The notes under the pieces were generated by a model, which worked only from the letters and a program-made list of their open reading frames with translations, did not search any database and was not told the origin of the DNA. The position numbers were made by a program, and so were the translations under genes. 64,000 bases of DNA. It comes from Anaerolineales bacterium (GTDB taxonomy: Bacteria; Chloroflexota; Anaerolineae; Anaerolineales; Villigracilaceae). Numbering within the stretch: the first letter of the stretch is position 1; each line of letters begins with the position of its first letter. This document shows, piece by piece, positions 9,341-18,739 of this stretch. The stretch lies in contig JADLBX010000040.1 in the NCBI GenBank assembly GCA_020847435.1, positions 1 to 64,000 of the forward strand, written 5' to 3'.

Positions 9341-9491
9341 AGAGAGTGTTTCTTTACCCAAAGCGCGGCTCTTTTGTACACGGATTTCACGGAATGCACG
9401 GAAAAGAACAGATTTTTAAAAGATTTTTCCGTGAAATCAGCGTTATCCGTGTTGTCCGTGTCCAAAAAAGAAATTAAGAAACAGTCTCTGA
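9341..9491. repeat. MITE-like element R4, copy 1
   Basis: About 150 bp with imperfect terminal inverted repeats (AGAGTGTTTCTTTA at the left, TTAAGAAACAGTCTCT at the right) and an interior built of short CACGGATTTCACGGA-like words. A second full copy in opposite orientation lies at 34739-34900 and aligns end to end by eye. It encodes nothing. Confidence 0.8.
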
Positions 9492-9650
9492 GATACGGAG
9501 ACGCGGAGAAAATCGGTAGATCGCGAAAACGTAGTAACGACTTCAGTCGTTAGGCTAAAAAGCGACTAAAGTCGCCACTACGAAGCCCTTCCGCGAAGTA
9601 CTGAAAATCATTTATAAAACTCCGTGACTCAGTGTCTCCGTGGTTCGAGC
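9485..9650. repeat. Nested palindromes (CTCCGTG and CGTAGTAACGAC types)
   Basis: The outer arms are GAGATACGGAGACGCGGAG (about 9489-9507) and ACTCAGTGTCTCCGTGG (about 9628-9645). Inside them sits a second palindrome, 9530-9582, bounded by CGTAGT and ACTACG and containing AACGACTTCAGTCGTT. The inner type recurs at 13996-14040. With the MITE-like element this fills the 420-bp gap before potA; no gene is visible there. Confidence 0.7.
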
Positions 9651-9738
9651 TTGTAGAGATCGCAGCGCTTAATTTTTGTGCCTTGTTATGGCATAAATAG
9701 CAGTAAAATAAGCAAATCCCGCTCTGAGGAGAAGAGAC

Positions 9739-10851
9739 ATGACAGCCGAGTTCGCAGTTGAATTGCGCGACGTTGTGAAGAAGTTCATCACGCCCGAAGG
9801 AAACTCCCTGAATGCCGTGGACCATGTCACGATGCAGATCAAGAACGGCGAATTCTTTTCGATGCTGGGTTCGTCGGGCTGCGGCAAGACAACCTCGTTG
9901 AGGATGATCGCGGGCTTCGAATGGCCCACCGAAGGGGAAGTGTACATCGAAGGCAAGGCGATGGGGCATCTGCCTCCGTTTCAACGGAAAGTGAATACCG
10001 TATTTCAAAGTTACGCGCTCTTCCAGCATTTGACCGTCTTTCAAAATATCGCCTTCGGCTTGGAAATGGAAGGCGCGGATAAATCTGAGATTGAAAAACG
10101 CGTCAAGCACGTGCTGGAGATGGTGCAACTCACCGGCATGGAGCGCCGCAAGCCGAAGCAACTCTCCGGCGGACAGCAACAGCGCGTGGCGGTGGCGCGG
10201 GCGCTGGTCAAGGTGCCGGATGTGTTGTTGCTCGACGAGCCGCTCGGCGCGTTGGATTTGAAACTCCGCAAAGAGATGCAACTCGAACTGAAAGCCCTCC
10301 AGCAACAGCTCGGCATCACGTTTGTTTACGTGACGCACGATCAGGAAGAAGCAATGACCATGTCCGACCGCATCGCCGTGATGAGCAAGGGCAAGGTCCA
10401 GCAGATGGGTCACCCGGTCGAGATCTATGAAAGACCGGCGAATAAATTCGTGGCGGATTTCATCGGGGAGTCGAACTTCCTCGACGGCAAGATCAAATCC
10501 CTGTCCAAAGAAGAAGCGGTGGTTTTCATCCCTGCCTGGAATACCGAGATAACCGGCTTGCCCGTCTCGCCTGGGTTGGTCAACGGCGAGGAGGTCACGG
10601 TCTCGATCCGCCCGGAGAAAGTGTTGATCTCGGACCAGACGCTGAATCAAAATTCGTTCAAGGGCAAGGTGACGAATACCGTTTACATCGGCACCGACAC
10701 GCACGTGTATACGGATGTGATGGGGAAGCGCGTCAAAGTGTTGGAGCAGAACCGCATTTCACGACTCGACCCCGGTTCGTTCTACACGATCGGTCAGGAT
10801 GTGAACCTGGTGATGATGTTCGAAAATGTGCTGGTGTTGAAAAAGGAGTAG
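9739..10851 (+). CDS. potA: Spermidine/putrescine ABC transporter ATP-binding protein
   Basis: This 370-aa ATPase energises polyamine import. Walker [12 protein letters not shown]-loop [10 protein letters not shown], signature [15 protein letters not shown], Walker [12 protein letters not shown] and H-loop VTHDQEEAM are all intact. The C-terminal 120 residues form the TOBE-type regulatory domain usual in PotA. The start follows TGAGGAGAAG. The gene is first in a tight potA-potB-potC-potD operon: 4 nt to potB, a 4-nt potB/potC overlap, then about 60 nt to potD. Family knowledge gives spermidine/putrescine as substrates, and the surrounding putrescine catabolic genes support this. Confidence 0.96.
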   Translation: MTAEFAVELRDVVKKFITPEGNSLNAVDHVTMQIKNGEFFSMLGSSGCGKTTSLRMIAGFEWPTEGEVYIEGKAMGHLPPFQRKVNTVFQSYALFQHLTVFQNIAFGLEMEGADKSEIEKRVKHVLEMVQLTGMERRKPKQLSGGQQQRVAVARALVKVPDVLLLDEPLGALDLKLRKEMQLELKALQQQLGITFVYVTHDQEEAMTMSDRIAVMSKGKVQQMGHPVEIYERPANKFVADFIGESNFLDGKIKSLSKEEAVVFIPAWNTEITGLPVSPGLVNGEEVTVSIRPEKVLISDQTLNQNSFKGKVTNTVYIGTDTHVYTDVMGKRVKVLEQNRISRLDPGSFYTIGQDVNLVMMFENVLVLKKE

Positions 10852-10855
10852 CGCC

Positions 10856-11779
10856 ATGTTGAAACGACTCCGTGAAAATAAATCGGCGCAAGGCACACTG
10901 CTGGCAAGCCCCACGTTGTTGTGGATGATCGGCTTGCTGATCATCCCGCTTATCCTGACTCTCATCGTCTCGTTCGGCAAGCGTAGTCCCGACGGCGATG
11001 TGATCTACTCCTTCTCTTTGGATAACTACATCCGCCTGTTCGGCTACAGCACAGATTGCGACGCCGGGCAAACTTCCTGTTTCGATCCGTTGTATCTTCA
11101 AATCCTGTGGCGTTCGTTGACGCTGGCTTTCAACTCCACGGTGTGGGTGATTTTGCTGGCGTACCCGCTGGCTTATTTCATCGCCCGGGCGCATCCGAAA
11201 CGCCGCAATACGTTCCTGTTCATGGTGCTGATTCCCTTGTGGACGAATTTCGTCATCCGCGTTTACGCGTGGATGATGCTGTTGCGTACGCAGGGTGTGA
11301 TCAATTTGATTCTCGGTTGGATCGCAGGCTTGTTCAATCTCCCATTCACGCCGTTGGAAATGCTGTACACGCCCGGCGCGGTGCTGGTGGGCATGGTCTA
11401 TGAATTCCTGCCGTTCATGATCCTGCCGATCTACACGTCGCTGGAAAAGATAGACAACTCCCTGTACGAAGCGGCGGCAGACCTCGGCGCAAACGGGATT
11501 AAAACCTTCTTGCGCGTCACTCTGCCGCTTTCGATGCCGGGCGTGGTGGCTGGCACGATCCTCGTATTCATCCCGGTGATGGGCACATTCATCGTCTCGG
11601 ACATTCTGGGCGGGCGGCAGGTGATTCTGGTCGGCAATCTGATCCAGCGTCAATTCCTCGACGCGCGTGACCCAACCTTCGGCAGCGCGGCTTCCTTGAT
11701 CCTGATGGTCATGACCCTGATCGTCACGTATTTCTATACTCGAAAGTTCGGCTTCGGAGAGGAGATTGTCGTCGCATGA
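10856..11779 (+). CDS. potB: Spermidine/putrescine ABC transporter permease PotB
   Basis: This 307-aa inner-membrane permease has about six transmembrane segments. The cytoplasmic EAA loop ([20 protein letters not shown]) that docks onto PotA is clear. It starts 4 nt after potA and ends overlapping potC by 4 nt (ATGA), which implies translational coupling. An insertion of about 25 residues after the first TM segment contains two Cys residues ([14 protein letters not shown]) and faces the outside. That is a small departure from standard PotB and might form a disulfide. Forms the channel together with PotC. Confidence 0.95.
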   Translation: MLKRLRENKSAQGTLLASPTLLWMIGLLIIPLILTLIVSFGKRSPDGDVIYSFSLDNYIRLFGYSTDCDAGQTSCFDPLYLQILWRSLTLAFNSTVWVILLAYPLAYFIARAHPKRRNTFLFMVLIPLWTNFVIRVYAWMMLLRTQGVINLILGWIAGLFNLPFTPLEMLYTPGAVLVGMVYEFLPFMILPIYTSLEKIDNSLYEAAADLGANGIKTFLRVTLPLSMPGVVAGTILVFIPVMGTFIVSDILGGRQVILVGNLIQRQFLDARDPTFGSAASLILMVMTLIVTYFYTRKFGFGEEIVVA

Positions 11780-12666
11780 ACCCACATCGCAGGCACCCGT
11801 TTATTTTCTCCTCGGCGATTCTGGTGTATATCTTTTTATACGCCCCGATCATCGTGTTAATCCTGTTTTCGTTCAACGCCTCGCGCGCGAACATCACTTT
11901 TGAAGGATTTATTCCCACCTTCAGCGAACGGACCGTGATGGAAGGCAGTGTGGTCAAAGCCAGTCCCTGCGGACCTTTCCATTGGTTCTGCGAGCTCGCC
12001 AAGGACGACGATGTCATCGAAGCGGCGGGAAACACGCTCACCATCGCCTTCATTTCCACGTTGATCTCCACGATCATCGGCACGATGGCGGCGCTGGCGT
12101 TACAGCGCTACGAGTTCAAATTGAAACCCTTCTCGCAACTGTCGCTGTACATCCCCATCGTCATCCCAGAGATCGTGATGGGTATTGGCATCTTAACCCT
12201 CTTCAGTCAGTTGTTCGGGGTGATCAACAACGGGCTGGGGTTGAGCGGCGATTCGAGACTCAGCATGGGCATCAGCACCGTCATCGTCAGCCACATCGCC
12301 TTTAGCGTGCCGTTTGTAACGCTCGTGGTGCAGGCGCGCTTGCAGGGTTTCGATAAATCCTACGAGGAAGCCGCCATGGACCTCGGCGCGAACGAATGGA
12401 CGACCTTTCGCCGCGTCACGTTTCCGATGATCCTGCCCGGCGTCCTCTCCGGTGGCTTGCTGGCTTTCACCCTCTCGCTCGACGACTTTGTGATTACCTT
12501 TTTCACCAACGGTCCCGGCTCGACGACCCTGCCGATCTACGTCTATGGACTTCTGCGCCGCATCATCACGCCGCAGGTCAACGCCTTGTCCACGGTTTGG
12601 ATTCTGACGATCTTCTCCGCGGTTTTGCTTCTTCAGTGGGTGCAAAGCCGTGAAGCAAAACATTAA
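11776..12666 (+). CDS. potC: Spermidine/putrescine ABC transporter permease PotC
   Basis: This is the second permease subunit, 296 aa, with about six TM segments and the EAA loop [21 protein letters not shown]. The first external loop is longer than in E. coli PotC and holds a Cys pair (about residues 57 and 64), echoing the Cys-containing insertion in PotB. The start overlaps the potB stop. Partner of PotB in the import channel; PotA binds at the EAA loops. Confidence 0.95.
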   Translation: MNPHRRHPFIFSSAILVYIFLYAPIIVLILFSFNASRANITFEGFIPTFSERTVMEGSVVKASPCGPFHWFCELAKDDDVIEAAGNTLTIAFISTLISTIIGTMAALALQRYEFKLKPFSQLSLYIPIVIPEIVMGIGILTLFSQLFGVINNGLGLSGDSRLSMGISTVIVSHIAFSVPFVTLVVQARLQGFDKSYEEAAMDLGANEWTTFRRVTFPMILPGVLSGGLLAFTLSLDDFVITFFTNGPGSTTLPIYVYGLLRRIITPQVNALSTVWILTIFSAVLLLQWVQSREAKH

Positions 12667-12727
12667 TTTGGGTGCATCGCGGCTCTCCGCGTGACCAGCG
12701 CGACAAAATCTTACAAAGGAGAAAGAG

Positions 12728-13891
12728 ATGAAAAGAAAAAATATCATGAAATGGTTGGGGATATTAATGGCAGCCAGCCTGGTTCTCACCGCCTGTGGCG
12801 GTGGCGCCGAACCAACGGCTCCCGAAACGACCGGCGGAGGCGAAGCCAAAGTGACCTCCTCCGGCTTTACCTGCCCGGAGCCCAGCCCGCGCATGGAAGT
12901 CACTTCCACCGAATTGAACATCTTCGTGTGGACGGAATACTTCCCGCAGGACATGCTCGATTGTTTCGAGTTAGTCTATGGCATCAAATTGAACCGTGAC
13001 GAATATTCCAGCAACGAGGAAATGTACGCCAAACTTTCCGCAGGCGGAACTGCTTATGACCTCGCCCAACCCACCGACTACATTGTGCCGCTGATGATTC
13101 GTCAGGGCTTGTTACATGAATTGGATCATGCCCAATTGCCGAACCTGAAGAACATCGCTTCGGGCTGGCTCAATTTAGGCTTCGACCCTGGCAACAAATA
13201 CAGCGTCCCTTATCTGGGCGGAACCGATGCGATCGTAGTCAACACCGACACCGTCGAGAACGTCCCGCAATCCTGGGCTGACTTGTGGAAACCCGAATAC
13301 GCGGGCAAAATTGTCTCCATTGACGACTCGCGCGCGGTGATCGGCGCGACCCTGCTCACGCTGGGATACGACGTCAACACCATTGACCCTGCCCAACTCG
13401 AAGAAGCCAAAGCCAAACTGGCGGAATTGGTCGCGAACATCAAAGTGTTCGACAGCGACAGCCCCAAGACCGCCTTGATCGCGGGCGACGTGGACCTCGG
13501 TATCGTCTGGACGGGCGAAGCGTTCATCGCCAATCAGGAAAACCCAGCCTTCCAATATATTTATCCGACGGAAGGTCCGATCCTTTGGCAGGACAACTTC
13601 GTGATGCTGAAAGACGCCGCGCACGCCGACGCCGCCTACGCCTGGTTGAGCTACATGATGCAGGGCGATGTCTTCTGGCTCACCATCCGCGACTTCCAAT
13701 ACACCAACCCGAACGCCGCCGCGCTGGAATACGCCAAAACGAATCAGCCCGAGGTGTACAGCGCCTACGCCGATTCGCCGATCACCAACCCGCCCGCCGA
13801 CGTGATCGCCAACGGACACGGCATTCAGGATGTCGGCGAGGCGACCGTCCTCTACGACGATATTTGGGTAGAAGTAAAGGGCGGCAACTAA
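12728..13891 (+). CDS. potD: Spermidine/putrescine-binding lipoprotein PotD
   Basis: This is the 387-aa substrate-binding lipoprotein of the potABCD operon. The signal ends in VLTAC with a Gly-rich linker after the lipidated Cys. The mature domain begins about residue 57 with ELNIFVWTEYFPQDML, followed by the family block EYSSNEEMYAKL and LAQPTDYIVPLM. An in-frame ATG 18 nt downstream is possible, but the AAAGGAGAAAGAG site fits the first ATG. It captures polyamine outside the membrane and delivers it to PotBC. A hairpin downstream (13903-13935) could end the transcript. Confidence 0.95.
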   Translation: MKRKNIMKWLGILMAASLVLTACGGGAEPTAPETTGGGEAKVTSSGFTCPEPSPRMEVTSTELNIFVWTEYFPQDMLDCFELVYGIKLNRDEYSSNEEMYAKLSAGGTAYDLAQPTDYIVPLMIRQGLLHELDHAQLPNLKNIASGWLNLGFDPGNKYSVPYLGGTDAIVVNTDTVENVPQSWADLWKPEYAGKIVSIDDSRAVIGATLLTLGYDVNTIDPAQLEEAKAKLAELVANIKVFDSDSPKTALIAGDVDLGIVWTGEAFIANQENPAFQYIYPTEGPILWQDNFVMLKDAAHADAAYAWLSYMMQGDVFWLTIRDFQYTNPNAAALEYAKTNQPEVYSAYADSPITNPPADVIANGHGIQDVGEATVLYDDIWVEVKGGN

Positions 13892-13902
13892 TTTTTGGAT
13901 TC

Positions 13903-13935
13903 GACGAGGGTCGAGATTTTCGCCCGACCCTCGTC
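13903..13935 (+). terminator. Possible terminator hairpin after potD
   Basis: Perfect 11-bp arms GACGAGGGTCG and CGACCCTCGTC with an 11-nt loop lie 12 nt after the potD stop. There is no clear U-run, so it may instead be an RNA-stabilising hairpin. Confidence 0.5.
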
Positions 13936-13995
13936 TACGCTTCTTTCGCAGGGACGTCTGATCCAGTTTTCTTGAAAATTTCTCCACCCTGAATC

Positions 13996-14040
13996 CGTAG
14001 TAACGACTTCAGTCGTTGCTCTCACGGCTGGAGTCGTTAA
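13996..14040. repeat. CGTAGTAACGACTTCAGTCGTT palindromic repeat, copy 2
   Basis: The palindrome AACGACTTCAGTCGTT preceded by CGTAGT matches the inner palindrome at 9530-9582. A degenerate inverted half (GGCTGGAGTCGTTAA) follows. It lies in the short gap before the saccharopine-dehydrogenase-like gene. Confidence 0.6.
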
Positions 14041-14109
14041 AATTGTAACTTCAAAATCTTGTCCGCCCCCTCGACTAAACTGGACGGCGGAGCCTTCTGA
14101 AAGGATTTT

Positions 14110-15306
14110 ATGCGAGTTTTACTCGTAGGGGTTGGGGGAGTAGGGGAAGCCATCGCCGCCATCGCAAAACCGCGTGAGTGGATGAAGTTGATGGTCTTAG
14201 CCGATTACAACATTCAGCGCGCCGAAGAGGTGCAGAAAAAGCTGGGGGACCGCGCCCGCTTCCCCGTCGAAACGATCGACGCGAGCAATCAGGGAAATAT
14301 CGAAGCGCTGGCGAAAAAATACAACGTGGACTTGATCATGAATGCGGTAGATCCCGTGTTCAACAAACAAATCTTCGACGCGGCATACAACGTCGGCGTC
14401 AACTACATGGACATGGCGATGACGCTCTCCGAACCGCATCCCACCGACCCGTTCAATCAGGTCGGAGTCAAACTCGGCGATTATCAATTCGAGAAAGCGA
14501 AAGAGTGGGAAGCGAAAGGATTGCTCGCCCTCGTCGGCTTCGGCGTGGAGCCTGGCATGGCGGATGTGTTCGCGCGCTACGCCGCCGATCATCTGTTTGA
14601 CGAGATTGACGAGATCGGAATCCGCGACGGAGCGAACCTCGTTGTAGATGGCTATGACTTCGCGCCGACCTTTTCCATCTGGACAACCATCGAAGAATGT
14701 TTGAACCCGCCTGTGATCTACGAAGAAGGCAAAGGCTGGTTCACCACCGCGCCGTTCTCTGAGCCAGAAATATTTGATTTCCCCGAAGGCATTGGCAAAG
14801 TGGAAGTGGTCAACGTGGAGCATGAGGAAGTGTTGCTTGTGCCGCGTTGGTTGAAAGCCAAACGCGTCACCTTCAAATACGGACTCGGCGATGAAATAGA
14901 CGTGTTGAAAACGATCCATAAACTCGGTTTGGATAACAAGAACAAGATCAACGTCAAAGGCGTGCAAGTCGCGCCGCGTGACGTGGTCGCCGCGTGCCTG
15001 CCCGATCCCGCCCACTTGGGCGACAAGATGCGCGGTAAAGTCTGCGCAGGGACGTGGGTGAAGGGGACGAAAGACGGGAAGAAGAAAGAGGTTTACTTAT
15101 ATCAAGTCGCGGATAATCAGGGGTGTATGAGCAAGTGGAACTGTCAGGCAGTCGTCGCGCAGACCGCGTTCACGCCCGTCATCGCGATGGAACTGCTCGA
15201 AAAAGGAATCTGGAAAGGCGCGGGCGTGCTCGGTCCCGAAGCCTTCGACCCCATCCCATTCATGGAGCGGATGGAGGGATATGGGTTTCCATATGGTGTG
15301 AGGTAG
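14110..15306 (+). CDS. Saccharopine dehydrogenase family reductase (possibly carboxynorspermidine-type)
   Basis: This 398-aa NAD(P)-dependent enzyme opens with the Rossmann motif VLLVGVGGVGEAI. The family includes lysine-pathway saccharopine dehydrogenases and carboxy(nor)spermidine dehydrogenase, which condenses aspartate semialdehyde with a diamine. Visible are the dinucleotide-binding N-terminus, a GFGVEPGMADVFARY block near residues 142-156, and a central mixed alpha/beta domain. It sits between potD and a PatD-type dehydrogenase, so a polyamine substrate is a reasonable inference, but the sequence alone does not separate biosynthesis from degradation or from a lysine role. No other spermidine biosynthesis gene is seen in this window. 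The start is ATG 14110 with AAAGGA upstream. Confidence 0.75.
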   Translation: MRVLLVGVGGVGEAIAAIAKPREWMKLMVLADYNIQRAEEVQKKLGDRARFPVETIDASNQGNIEALAKKYNVDLIMNAVDPVFNKQIFDAAYNVGVNYMDMAMTLSEPHPTDPFNQVGVKLGDYQFEKAKEWEAKGLLALVGFGVEPGMADVFARYAADHLFDEIDEIGIRDGANLVVDGYDFAPTFSIWTTIEECLNPPVIYEEGKGWFTTAPFSEPEIFDFPEGIGKVEVVNVEHEEVLLVPRWLKAKRVTFKYGLGDEIDVLKTIHKLGLDNKNKINVKGVQVAPRDVVAACLPDPAHLGDKMRGKVCAGTWVKGTKDGKKKEVYLYQVADNQGCMSKWNCQAVVAQTAFTPVIAMELLEKGIWKGAGVLGPEAFDPIPFMERMEGYGFPYGVR

Positions 15307-15410
15307 AAACGTAGGCAGGAAACAAGTAAACAAGGAAACAAGTAGGCAAGGCGAAACGTGTTTACCTGTGTACGTGTCTACATGTCTACGTGTTTCCTTG
15401 TTTCCGCAGT
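15305..15410. repeat. Hairpin repeat (CGTAGACAAG type), locus 2
   Basis: Tandem words AAACAAGTAAACAAGG are followed by inverted counterparts (CGTGTTTACCTGTGTACGTG, then GTGTTTCCTTGTTTCC), giving a long imperfect hairpin. Same vocabulary as at 7845-7945. Both precede genes of the putrescine degradation route. Confidence 0.6.
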
Positions 15411-15438
15411 TGCCAACCGATAATCGGAACTGTATAAT
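15410..15438 (+). promoter_or_regulatory. Sigma-70-type promoter of the first patD-like gene
   Basis: TTGCCA (15410-15415), a 17-nt spacer and a consensus TATAAT (15433-15438) precede the ATG at 15471 by a plausible 5' leader with an ACGAGGAAAA ribosome-binding site. This is the best-looking promoter in the window. Confidence 0.7.
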
Positions 15439-15470
15439 TTCATCATCCTGAACTTCTCACGAGGAAAATC

Positions 15471-16910
15471 ATGGACTACAAACTTTGGATTGACGGCAAG
15501 TGGGTGGATTCGCAAGGCGGCGGGAAGATGATGATCGAGAATCCCGCAACAGGCGAAAAAATTGCCGAAGTGCAAGATGCCTCACGCGCGGATGTGGACA
15601 AGGCAGCGCTAGCCGCAAAGACCGCGTTTTACGATGGGCGTTGGTCGCGCAAGACTCCGAGCGAGCGCTCGAAAGCGATCTGGAAACTGGCGGACTTGCT
15701 CGAAGAAAGATCCGAAGAGTTTGCGCGCGTGGAAAGCGAGAACACGGGCAAGCCCTATAAATTCTTGAGCCTCGCCAGCGACGTTCCGTTTACCGTTGAC
15801 AACCTGAGGTTTTTCGCCACCGCCGCGCGCGACACGCACGGCTCGCACGCGGGCGAGTTCATGGCGGGATACACGTCCATGTATCGGCGTGAGCCTGTGG
15901 GAGTCATCGGGCAGATCACGCCGTGGAATTATCCGCTCAACATGGCGGGCTGGAAGATCGGTCCCGCGCTCGCGGCTGGTTGCACGATTGTGTTGAAGCC
16001 TGCGCCTGGTACGCCTCTCACTACCCTGATGCTTGCTGAGTTAATCAAAGAAGCGGGCATCCCCGATGGTGTGGTCAACATCATCTCTGGCGGCAACGAC
16101 GCAGGTCAAGCGATTGCCGAGCATCCCGATGTGCGCATGGTCTGCGTGACGGGTTCATCTGGCACAGGCAAAAAAGTGATGAAAACCGCCGCAGATACGT
16201 TGAAGCGCGTGCATCTCGAACTCGGCGGTAAAGCGCCGTTCATCGTGTTTGACGACTCCGATCCCGAGCTTGTCGCGGCGAAAGCCTCCTTTGCGGCAAC
16301 GGCAAACACGGGACAGGATTGCACTGCCGCGACGCGTATTTACGTCGAGAAGGGGCGCGCCAACGATATGCGTGAAGCGGTCGTCGAAGCGATGAGGAAC
16401 ACAAAAGTTGGCTTGCCGTTTGACGATGGCGTTGTGATGGGACCGTTGATCTCTGGGATTCAACGTGAACGAGTAAGCGGGTTTGTGGATCGAGCCAAAT
16501 CGCAAGGCGCAAAGATTCTCACGGGCGGCGGAGCGCCGAAGGATTTGCAAAAAGGCTATTATTACGAGCCGACGGTCATCTCGAACGTTCAACAAGATTG
16601 GGAGATCGTGCAAAGCGAAGTGTTCGGACCCGTGATTACGGTTCAAGAATTCGACAACGAAGACCAGGCATTGCATCTTGGCAATGATGTGTTGTACGGC
16701 TTGGCGGCTTCGGTGTTCACAAAAGATGTCGGTCGCGCCATGCGGCTCACGAGTCAATTGGAATTCGGCACGGTGTGGGTCAACGACCATTTGCCGATCA
16801 CCTCCGAAACGCCGCACGGCGGATTCAAGCAATCGGGCTTCGGCAAAGATTTATCCGCTGAAGCCGTCGGCGATTATCAGATCACGAAGCATGTGATGAT
16901 CGCGCACTGA
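15471..16910 (+). CDS. patD: Gamma-aminobutyraldehyde dehydrogenase (copy 1)
   Basis: This NAD-dependent aldehyde dehydrogenase of 479 aa oxidises 4-aminobutanal to GABA. The ALDH catalytic Cys is in NTGQDCTAATR (about residue 284), the Glu in LELGGKAPF. The GQDCTA motif and the C-terminal SETPHGGFKQSGFGKD and ITKHVMI blocks are those of the PatD/YdcW group rather than of succinate-semialdehyde dehydrogenases. It takes the product of the putrescine aminotransferase at 7957. A near-duplicate gene lies at 18740. A good promoter (15410-15438) precedes it; an R1 repeat follows. Confidence 0.9.
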   Translation: MDYKLWIDGKWVDSQGGGKMMIENPATGEKIAEVQDASRADVDKAALAAKTAFYDGRWSRKTPSERSKAIWKLADLLEERSEEFARVESENTGKPYKFLSLASDVPFTVDNLRFFATAARDTHGSHAGEFMAGYTSMYRREPVGVIGQITPWNYPLNMAGWKIGPALAAGCTIVLKPAPGTPLTTLMLAELIKEAGIPDGVVNIISGGNDAGQAIAEHPDVRMVCVTGSSGTGKKVMKTAADTLKRVHLELGGKAPFIVFDDSDPELVAAKASFAATANTGQDCTAATRIYVEKGRANDMREAVVEAMRNTKVGLPFDDGVVMGPLISGIQRERVSGFVDRAKSQGAKILTGGGAPKDLQKGYYYEPTVISNVQQDWEIVQSEVFGPVITVQEFDNEDQALHLGNDVLYGLAASVFTKDVGRAMRLTSQLEFGTVWVNDHLPITSETPHGGFKQSGFGKDLSAEAVGDYQITKHVMIAH

Positions 16911-16915
16911 TACCT

Positions 16916-17105
16916 CGGTGGTTGAGTAGTCCCGCCGCGCTGAGCGGAGCGATAGCGAAGACGAAGCGTGCGGGGCGTATCCGCTGGGTTGAGCTTGTCG
17001 AAACCGAAACCACAGGCGCGTAAAGCAATACTTGTAACAAAAGCAGACTTGAATACCTTTGGTCTCGATACGGGCGAGGAGAACACTCGCCCTACTCGAC
17101 CAACG
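16916..17105. repeat. Composite palindromic repeat R1, locus 2
   Basis: The left unit begins GGTGGTTGAGTAGT and the right unit ends CTACTCGACCAACG, with TTGGTCTCGATACG as internal boundary. The spacer core (GCGCGTAAAGCAATACTTG followed by TAACA) is shared with loci 1 and 4. It fills the gap between two aldehyde dehydrogenase genes. Confidence 0.85.
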
Positions 17106-17129
17106 AAGTACACAAGGAATTGAGGCGAT

Positions 17130-18554
17130 ATGGAATACAAACTTTTGATAGACGGTCAATGGACGGGGAACGGAAACCTGCTGGAAGTGAAAAACAAATA
17201 CGATGGAAAAACCATCGGCGTATTGCCCATCTCCTCGGCGGAGGACGTGAACAAAGCCATTGACGCCGCCGAACGCGCCGAAGACGTGATGGCGGACATG
17301 CCCGCGCACAAACGCGCCGACATTTTATTGAAGACCGCCGCGCTCCTGCGTGAGCGCGCCGATGACCTCGCAAAGACCATTGCGGCGGAGGCAGGCAAAG
17401 CGATGAAGTTCGCCCGCGCCGAGGTGGACCGCGCCGTCCTCACGTTCACCATCGCCGCCGAGGAAGCCAAGCGCCTGCACGGCGAAACGATTCCGCTGGA
17501 TGCCATCCCTGCGGGCGAGGGATATTTCGGATTTTGGACTCGCCGTCCCGTCGGCGTGATCGCCGCCATCAGCCCGTTCAATTTCCCCTTGAATTTGGTC
17601 GCACATAAGGTGGCTCCCGCGCTCGCTTCGGGCAACACGCTCGTCCTCAAACCTGCCGAAAAGACTCCGCTCGCCGCAGTCAAGCTGTGTCAGGCGCTGA
17701 TGGACGCGGGTCTGCCTGCGGGCGCATTGAATCTGGTGAATGGCGCAGGTTCGGTCGTGGGTGAAATGATGGTGACCGACCCGCGCGTGGACAAGATCAC
17801 GTTCACGGGAAGTCCCGCAGTTGGTCAACGTATTTTGTCGGTGGCGGGAATCAAAAAAGTGACTCTCGAACTCGGCAACACGTCGCCTGTCGTCGTCGCG
17901 CCTGATGCGGATTTGGACTTTGTCGCCAAGCGCTGCGCGGTAGGCGCGTACTATAACTCTGGACAGGTCTGCATTTCCGTTCAGCGAATTTACAGCGAGA
18001 AGAAAGTGTATGAGCCGTTCACAGAAAAATTCGTCAAAGCGACCGAGGCGATGGTCGTCGGCGATCCGCTCGACGAGCGCGTGGATGTCGGACCGATGAT
18101 CGACTCGAAGGAAGTGGACCGAATCGAAAGTTGGGTCAATGAAGCGCAAGGGGATGGAGCGAAAGTCCTCACGGGCGGGAAACGTGAGGGCGCGGTCTAT
18201 TATCCGACTGTTCTCACGAATGTCGAAGCCGATATGAAGGTTGTGGCAGAAGAGACGTTTGCCCCCGTTGCATCCGTGATTTCGAGCGACGATTTTGAGT
18301 CAGCGCTGCAACAAGCAAATGACACGAAGTTTGGTTTGCAGGTGGGCGTCTTTACAAACGATGTGAACCGCGTGTTCAAAGCCATCAAGCGATTGAATTT
18401 TGGCGGCGTGATCATCAACGATACGCCCGTCTTCCGCGCCGACCACATGCCCTACGGCGGCAACCGCCAAAGCGGACTTGGGCGCGAAGGCTTGCGCTTT
18501 GCAATGGAAGATATGACCAATATTCAAATGGTCGCGATACGGACGGGTTCATAA
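17130..18554 (+). CDS. Aldehyde dehydrogenase (lactaldehyde/succinate-semialdehyde-like)
   Basis: This 474-aa NAD(P)-dependent ALDH has the catalytic Cys in NSGQVCISVQR (about residue 281) and the Glu block LELGNTSPVVV. The GNTSP and GQVCISVQRIY motifs place it with the lactaldehyde/glycolaldehyde/phosphonoacetaldehyde-type ALDHs rather than with PatD. In this setting it could oxidise succinate semialdehyde or 3-aminopropanal, but that is inferred from neighbours. An AATTGAGGCGAT leader precedes the ATG. It is sandwiched between two PatD copies, with R1 repeats on both sides. Confidence 0.85.
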   Translation: MEYKLLIDGQWTGNGNLLEVKNKYDGKTIGVLPISSAEDVNKAIDAAERAEDVMADMPAHKRADILLKTAALLRERADDLAKTIAAEAGKAMKFARAEVDRAVLTFTIAAEEAKRLHGETIPLDAIPAGEGYFGFWTRRPVGVIAAISPFNFPLNLVAHKVAPALASGNTLVLKPAEKTPLAAVKLCQALMDAGLPAGALNLVNGAGSVVGEMMVTDPRVDKITFTGSPAVGQRILSVAGIKKVTLELGNTSPVVVAPDADLDFVAKRCAVGAYYNSGQVCISVQRIYSEKKVYEPFTEKFVKATEAMVVGDPLDERVDVGPMIDSKEVDRIESWVNEAQGDGAKVLTGGKREGAVYYPTVLTNVEADMKVVAEETFAPVASVISSDDFESALQQANDTKFGLQVGVFTNDVNRVFKAIKRLNFGGVIINDTPVFRADHMPYGGNRQSGLGREGLRFAMEDMTNIQMVAIRTGS

Positions 18555-18558
18555 TCAC

Positions 18559-18713
18559 TCCGTTGGTTGAGTAGGCGGCGCTCGTCCGCCGTACACCTGC
18601 ACCCACCGCAGGTGCGGTGTCGAAACCAACTGGTTAGATTCTAACAATTCATTTCTTGGACACCTGTGGTTTCGATACGTCCCGCGACGATCACGCGGGA
18701 CTACTCAACCACC
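18559..18713. repeat. Composite palindromic repeat R1, locus 3
   Basis: The left unit starts GTTGGTTGAGTAGGCGG. The right unit is bounded by GTGGTTTCGATACG and ends CTACTCAACCACCG. The spacer here is diverged from loci 1, 2 and 4. The apparent 28-codon N-terminal extension of the next ORF is just translation of this repeat. Confidence 0.85.
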
Positions 18714-18739
18714 GATTACTTCTGATGAGGAGAACAATC

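Noticed and set aside
9550-10704. 384-aa minus-strand ORF opposite potA
   Set aside because: potA has every ABC motif intact; the antisense frame is His/Arg-rich without any recognisable domain.
18656-18739. N-terminal extension of the second PatD ORF
   Set aside because: It is translation of the R1 repeat; the ATG at 18740 has a strong ribosome-binding site and matches the paralogue start.
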